8,264 nucleotides of DNA from WS-7 sp035635575. Its GTDB lineage: Bacteria; Eisenbacteria; RBG-16-71-46; SZUA-252. The notes under the pieces were generated by a model. It searched no databases, was not told the DNA's origin, and saw only the letters and a program-made list of their open reading frames with translations. The translations under genes and the position numbers were made by a program. Position 1 is the stretch's first letter. Each line of letters begins with the position of its first letter. Below, piece after piece: positions 5,875 through 8,264 of this stretch. Location: positions 1 through 8,264 of the forward strand of contig DASQAV010000009.1 in the NCBI GenBank assembly GCA_035635575.1, given 5' to 3'.

Positions 5875-6891
5875 GTGATCTGGGACACCCTCATCATCGG
5901 CGCTGGCCCGGCGGGCCTTTCCGCGGCGCTCTTCACCCGCATGCGCCGCATGTCGACGCTCCTTCTCGATACCGCGGTGGCCGGCGGGCAGCTCGCCTCC
6001 CTGTACCCCAAGAAACCGGTCCACGACTACCCCTCCTACACCTACGTCATGGGCGAGGACCTGGGAAAGAACTTCGTCGATCAGGCGAATCACATGGGCG
6101 CCGAGATCCATGAGCGCGAGCACGTGACGATGATCCAGCGCGACGAGGAGCAGAACCTGATCCGCGTCACCTCCACCAAGGGGGAATACGATGCGCGGAG
6201 CGTGATCGTCGCGACGGGCGGAGGCGCCTTCGAGCCCCGGAAGATCAACAAGCCGGGCGAGGTGGAGCTCAAGGGCAAGGGCCTCTTCTACGGCATGCCC
6301 GACGTGGAGGAGAGCAAGGGAAAGCGGATCCTCATCATCGGGGGCGGAGACTCCGCGCTGGAATCGGCGCTCTCCGTGAAGGACGTGGCGGACGTGACCC
6401 TGATCCACATGCTCGACAAGTGGCAGGGCATGGACACCTACGTGGAGGAGATCAAGGAATCCAGGATCCGGCCCATGCTCGAGACCGAGACGATGGAGAT
6501 CCGTGGGGACGGCAAGGTCCAGAGCGTGCTCGTGAAAAACAAGAAGACCGAGGAGACCCAGGAGCTCCCGATCGACCTGGTCTCGATCAACATCGGCTTC
6601 CTGATGGACACGAAGATCATCCGCTCGTGGGGGCTGGACCTCGAGGGGAACCAGATCAAGGTCGACAACATCATGAACACGAACATCAAGGGTGTCTTGA
6701 GCTGCGGGGACATCGCGACCTATCCGGGGAAGTACAAGCTCCTGATCACGGCCTGCAGCGAGGGAGCGGCGGCGGCGAACACGGCCTACATCTACGTGAA
6801 GGCGCCGAAGAAGTTCACGGTGGGTGAGCTGTACGCCGCGCCGAAGGAAGAAGGCGACACGCAGCCCAAAGCTTCGGAGACGCCGGCGTAG
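5875..6891 (+). CDS. Ferredoxin/flavodoxin--NADP+ reductase, thioredoxin-reductase-like type
   Basis: 338-residue FAD enzyme expected to pass electrons between NADPH and ferredoxin or flavodoxin in the cytoplasm. It has the two dinucleotide-binding motifs of the thioredoxin reductase fold, GAGPAG (residues 9-14, FAD) and GGGDSALE (156-163, NADPH), and the FAD-contacting SCGDI (276-280). The CxxC redox pair of true thioredoxin reductases, expected near residue 135-140, is absent (GKGLFYGMPD), and KGKRILIIGGGDSALE...VTLIHMLDK follows YumC-type ferredoxin reductases closely. The C-terminal 25-30 residues are charged and do not resemble the tail I recall from YumC. The GTG at 5875 is the only usable start: an in-frame TGA lies at 5851-5853. 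A weak GGGAG at 5856-5860 is 14 nt away. An uncharacterised NADPH oxidoreductase of the same family is the alternative. Confidence 0.82.
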   Translation: MIWDTLIIGAGPAGLSAALFTRMRRMSTLLLDTAVAGGQLASLYPKKPVHDYPSYTYVMGEDLGKNFVDQANHMGAEIHEREHVTMIQRDEEQNLIRVTSTKGEYDARSVIVATGGGAFEPRKINKPGEVELKGKGLFYGMPDVEESKGKRILIIGGGDSALESALSVKDVADVTLIHMLDKWQGMDTYVEEIKESRIRPMLETETMEIRGDGKVQSVLVKNKKTEETQELPIDLVSINIGFLMDTKIIRSWGLDLEGNQIKVDNIMNTNIKGVLSCGDIATYPGKYKLLITACSEGAAAANTAYIYVKAPKKFTVGELYAAPKEEGDTQPKASETPA

Positions 6892-6898
6892 CCTACGC
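6886..6898. repeat. Palindrome formed by two convergent stop codons
   Basis: GCGTAG-C-CTACGC holds the TAG stop codons of the reductase gene (6889-6891) and of the tldE-like gene (6895-6893), with one base between them. The 1-nt centre makes a stable RNA hairpin unlikely, and no U-run follows on either strand. Confidence 0.7.
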
Positions 6899-8239
6899 GC
6901 CGCCTCCCACCGTCAGCTCCTTGAAGCGGATGGTCGGGGACACGACGTTGTTCCGGAAGTCGAGATCCCTCCCCACCGCATCGATTCCCAATAGCATCTC
7001 GTCCAGCCTCCCCGCGACCGTCACTCCCTCGACCGGCTTCCCGAGCACGCCCTTGTCGATCCACCGGCCGTCGACCTGCTGGGAGTATTCGCCCGAGACG
7101 GTGTCCACGCCGAAGCCCGAGAGCCCCGTCACGTAGAGGCCCTGCACCACGTCCTCGATCAGGGGACGCGTCTTGGAAACGGCGTCGATGTAGAAATTCG
7201 TGGGGCCGATCGTGGGAAGCGAGTCGTAGGAGCGGATTCCGTTTCCGGTCGGCGTGGCGTTCAAGCGCCGCGCCGTGGCGGCGGAGTGGAGGTACTGACG
7301 CAGCACGCCGCGGTCCACGAGCACGGTGCGATGGGTCTGCACCCCCTCGCCGTCGAAGTACCGGGTGCCCAGCCCGCGCCGCATCGTGCCGTCGTCGACG
7401 ATCGTGACGTTGGGGCTCGCGACCACTTGCCCGAGCTTCCCCGCGAGGAAGGAGCGCTGCTCGATCACGTTCAGCGCGCTCAGCGCCGGGAACAATCCCT
7501 GGAGGAAGACGCCCGCGGCCTCCGCCGAGAAGACGACGGGCACGCGCGCCGAGGGAACGGGCGCCGCCCCCAGACGCGCGAGCGCACGCTCCACCGCCCG
7601 CTGTCCGATCTGCTCGGGCCTCGCGAGATCGCTCAGGAATCGTTTCCGGTCGATATAGCTGCCTTCGCGCCGCTGCGCTCCCTGGGTCGCGATGGGAGTC
7701 GCCGAGAGCCACACGGACGTGGCGCGATAGGTCTGCCGCGCGATGTAGGTGTTCGAGAAGAACACCTCGTACACCGCGGTGCCGCAGCGGACGTCCCGCG
7801 TCGTCTGGATCCGCTTGTCCTGCGCGAAGGCGCTCTCCTCCGCGGAGCGCGCGAGGCGGACGAGATCCTCCGGACGCTGCTGGGCCACCACGGGGTCGTA
7901 GATCTCGAGATCGGATTGCGAGGAGGAGAGGTACTCCGACAGCTTGTTCTCCTCTCTGGGCGTGGCCATGTTGGTGAGGTTCAGCGTCCGGTTGACGAGC
8001 TCGGTCAGCACCGTGTCGCGCAGGTCCGTGGTGTAGAGGAATCCCATCCGTCGATCCCGGAACACGCGAAGCCCCAGACCCTGCACGGCCGACTGGCTCA
8101 GGAGCTCGATCTGCCCCTGGCGGATGCGCACCTCGGTCGTGGTGTTCGTCTCGAGATAGGTCTCGGCCTCCTGGGCGCCGGAGCGCTCGGCCTGGACCCG
8201 GATCTTGTCGGCGAGATCGTTTGCGAGCTGTCTCGGCAT
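6893..8239 (-). CDS. PmbA/TldE-type metalloprotease-family protein
   Basis: 448-residue member of the TldD/PmbA (U62) family. TldD and TldE (PmbA) form a cytoplasmic heterodimeric protease that trims unfolded or leader peptides, known from microcin B17 maturation and CcdA degradation in E. coli. The HExxxH zinc motif of the catalytic TldD partner is absent, so this is the TldE-type subunit. Family features are EVRIRQGQIE near the N-terminus, RRGLGTRYFDGEGVQTHR (287-304), GEYSQQVDGRWIDKG (383-397), GVTVAGRL (405-412) and the end LTVGGGA (442-448). The ATG at 8239 has GGAGGA at 8258-8253, a long 13-nt spacing with the palindrome GAGGATCCTC overlapping it. It starts one base after the stop of a second family member, so a tldD-tldE operon is likely. 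Confidence 0.9.
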   Translation of the reverse strand: MPRQLANDLADKIRVQAERSGAQEAETYLETNTTTEVRIRQGQIELLSQSAVQGLGLRVFRDRRMGFLYTTDLRDTVLTELVNRTLNLTNMATPREENKLSEYLSSSQSDLEIYDPVVAQQRPEDLVRLARSAEESAFAQDKRIQTTRDVRCGTAVYEVFFSNTYIARQTYRATSVWLSATPIATQGAQRREGSYIDRKRFLSDLARPEQIGQRAVERALARLGAAPVPSARVPVVFSAEAAGVFLQGLFPALSALNVIEQRSFLAGKLGQVVASPNVTIVDDGTMRRGLGTRYFDGEGVQTHRTVLVDRGVLRQYLHSAATARRLNATPTGNGIRSYDSLPTIGPTNFYIDAVSKTRPLIEDVVQGLYVTGLSGFGVDTVSGEYSQQVDGRWIDKGVLGKPVEGVTVAGRLDEMLLGIDAVGRDLDFRNNVVSPTIRFKELTVGGGA

Positions 8240-8240
8240 G

Positions 8241-8264
8241 CTAGATCGAGGATCCTCCGACGGT
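8241..8264 (-). CDS. C-terminal end of an upstream TldD-like gene (partial at right edge)
   Basis: The last 24 bases on the minus strand translate as TVGGSSI followed by TAG (8243-8241). TldD-family proteins end in a conserved LTVGG-type tail (E. coli TldD ends in LTVGGTA, as I recall), and the neighbouring tldE-like gene ends the same way (LTVGGGA). The stop is one base before the tldE ATG. Only seven residues are visible, so the call rests on the tail match and on gene order. Confidence 0.6.
   Translation of the reverse strand, partial: TVGGSSI

Noticed and set aside
5077..6408. 443-codon minus-strand frame across the phosphoesterase and reductase genes
   Set aside because: It spans two well-supported genes, and its translation has no recognisable domain.
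1..8264. CRISPR arrays, tRNA/rRNA genes, transposases, phage genes
   Set aside because: No regularly spaced repeats, cloverleaf-like sequence, rRNA segments or transposase and integrase motifs were seen on either strand.

Overview
This is an 8.3 kb stretch of GC-rich, tightly packed bacterial chromosome. It holds seven complete genes and the ends of two more. A small secreted beta-barrel protein with a signal peptide indicates a diderm (outer-membrane) bacterium. The set of a lipoylated 2-oxoacid dehydrogenase, LipB, a TrxR-like ferredoxin reductase and TldD/TldE would fit many uncultured GC-rich phyla. I cannot name the phylum from this sequence, and I see no phage, transposon, CRISPR array or RNA gene.

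Plus strand, 1-2796: three genes in one tight operon. They are the C-terminal catalytic part of a 2-oxoacid dehydrogenase E2 acyltransferase (cut by the left edge), lipB (octanoyltransferase, 7 bp later), and an aspartase/fumarase-family lyase whose GTG start lies inside the end of lipB. LipB starts the lipoylation that E2 needs, so the first two genes are functionally linked. The lyase looks like aspartate ammonia-lyase and would supply fumarate to central metabolism. The operon is followed by an 18-bp perfect palindrome and a two-way terminator (2797-2919).

Minus strand, 5771 down to 2943: a metallophosphoesterase-like protein with altered metal-ligand motifs overlaps an MFS transporter gene through TTGA. 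About 160 bp further on comes a small outer-membrane beta-barrel protein. The gap between transporter and barrel is the most information-rich part of the window. It carries a strong match to a sigma-28 (FliA-type) promoter, an 8-bp direct repeat, a leader hairpin, a possible 24-codon leader ORF ending in ATGA at the barrel gene's start, and an inverted repeat that could hide the barrel gene's ribosome binding site only in read-through transcripts from the transporter.

Right side: a TrxR-like ferredoxin/flavodoxin-NADP+ reductase (5875-6891, plus strand) diverges from the metallophosphoesterase gene. It converges with a pmbA/tldE-type gene (8239-6893, minus strand) with only 1 bp between the stop codons. 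The last 24 bases of the window read as the C-terminus of a second TldD-family protein directly upstream of tldE, which suggests a tldD-tldE pair.

No wholly new multi-gene system stands out. The best leads are the sigma-28-like promoter and leader of the outer-membrane gene, the altered metallophosphoesterase, and the palindrome after the lyase gene.
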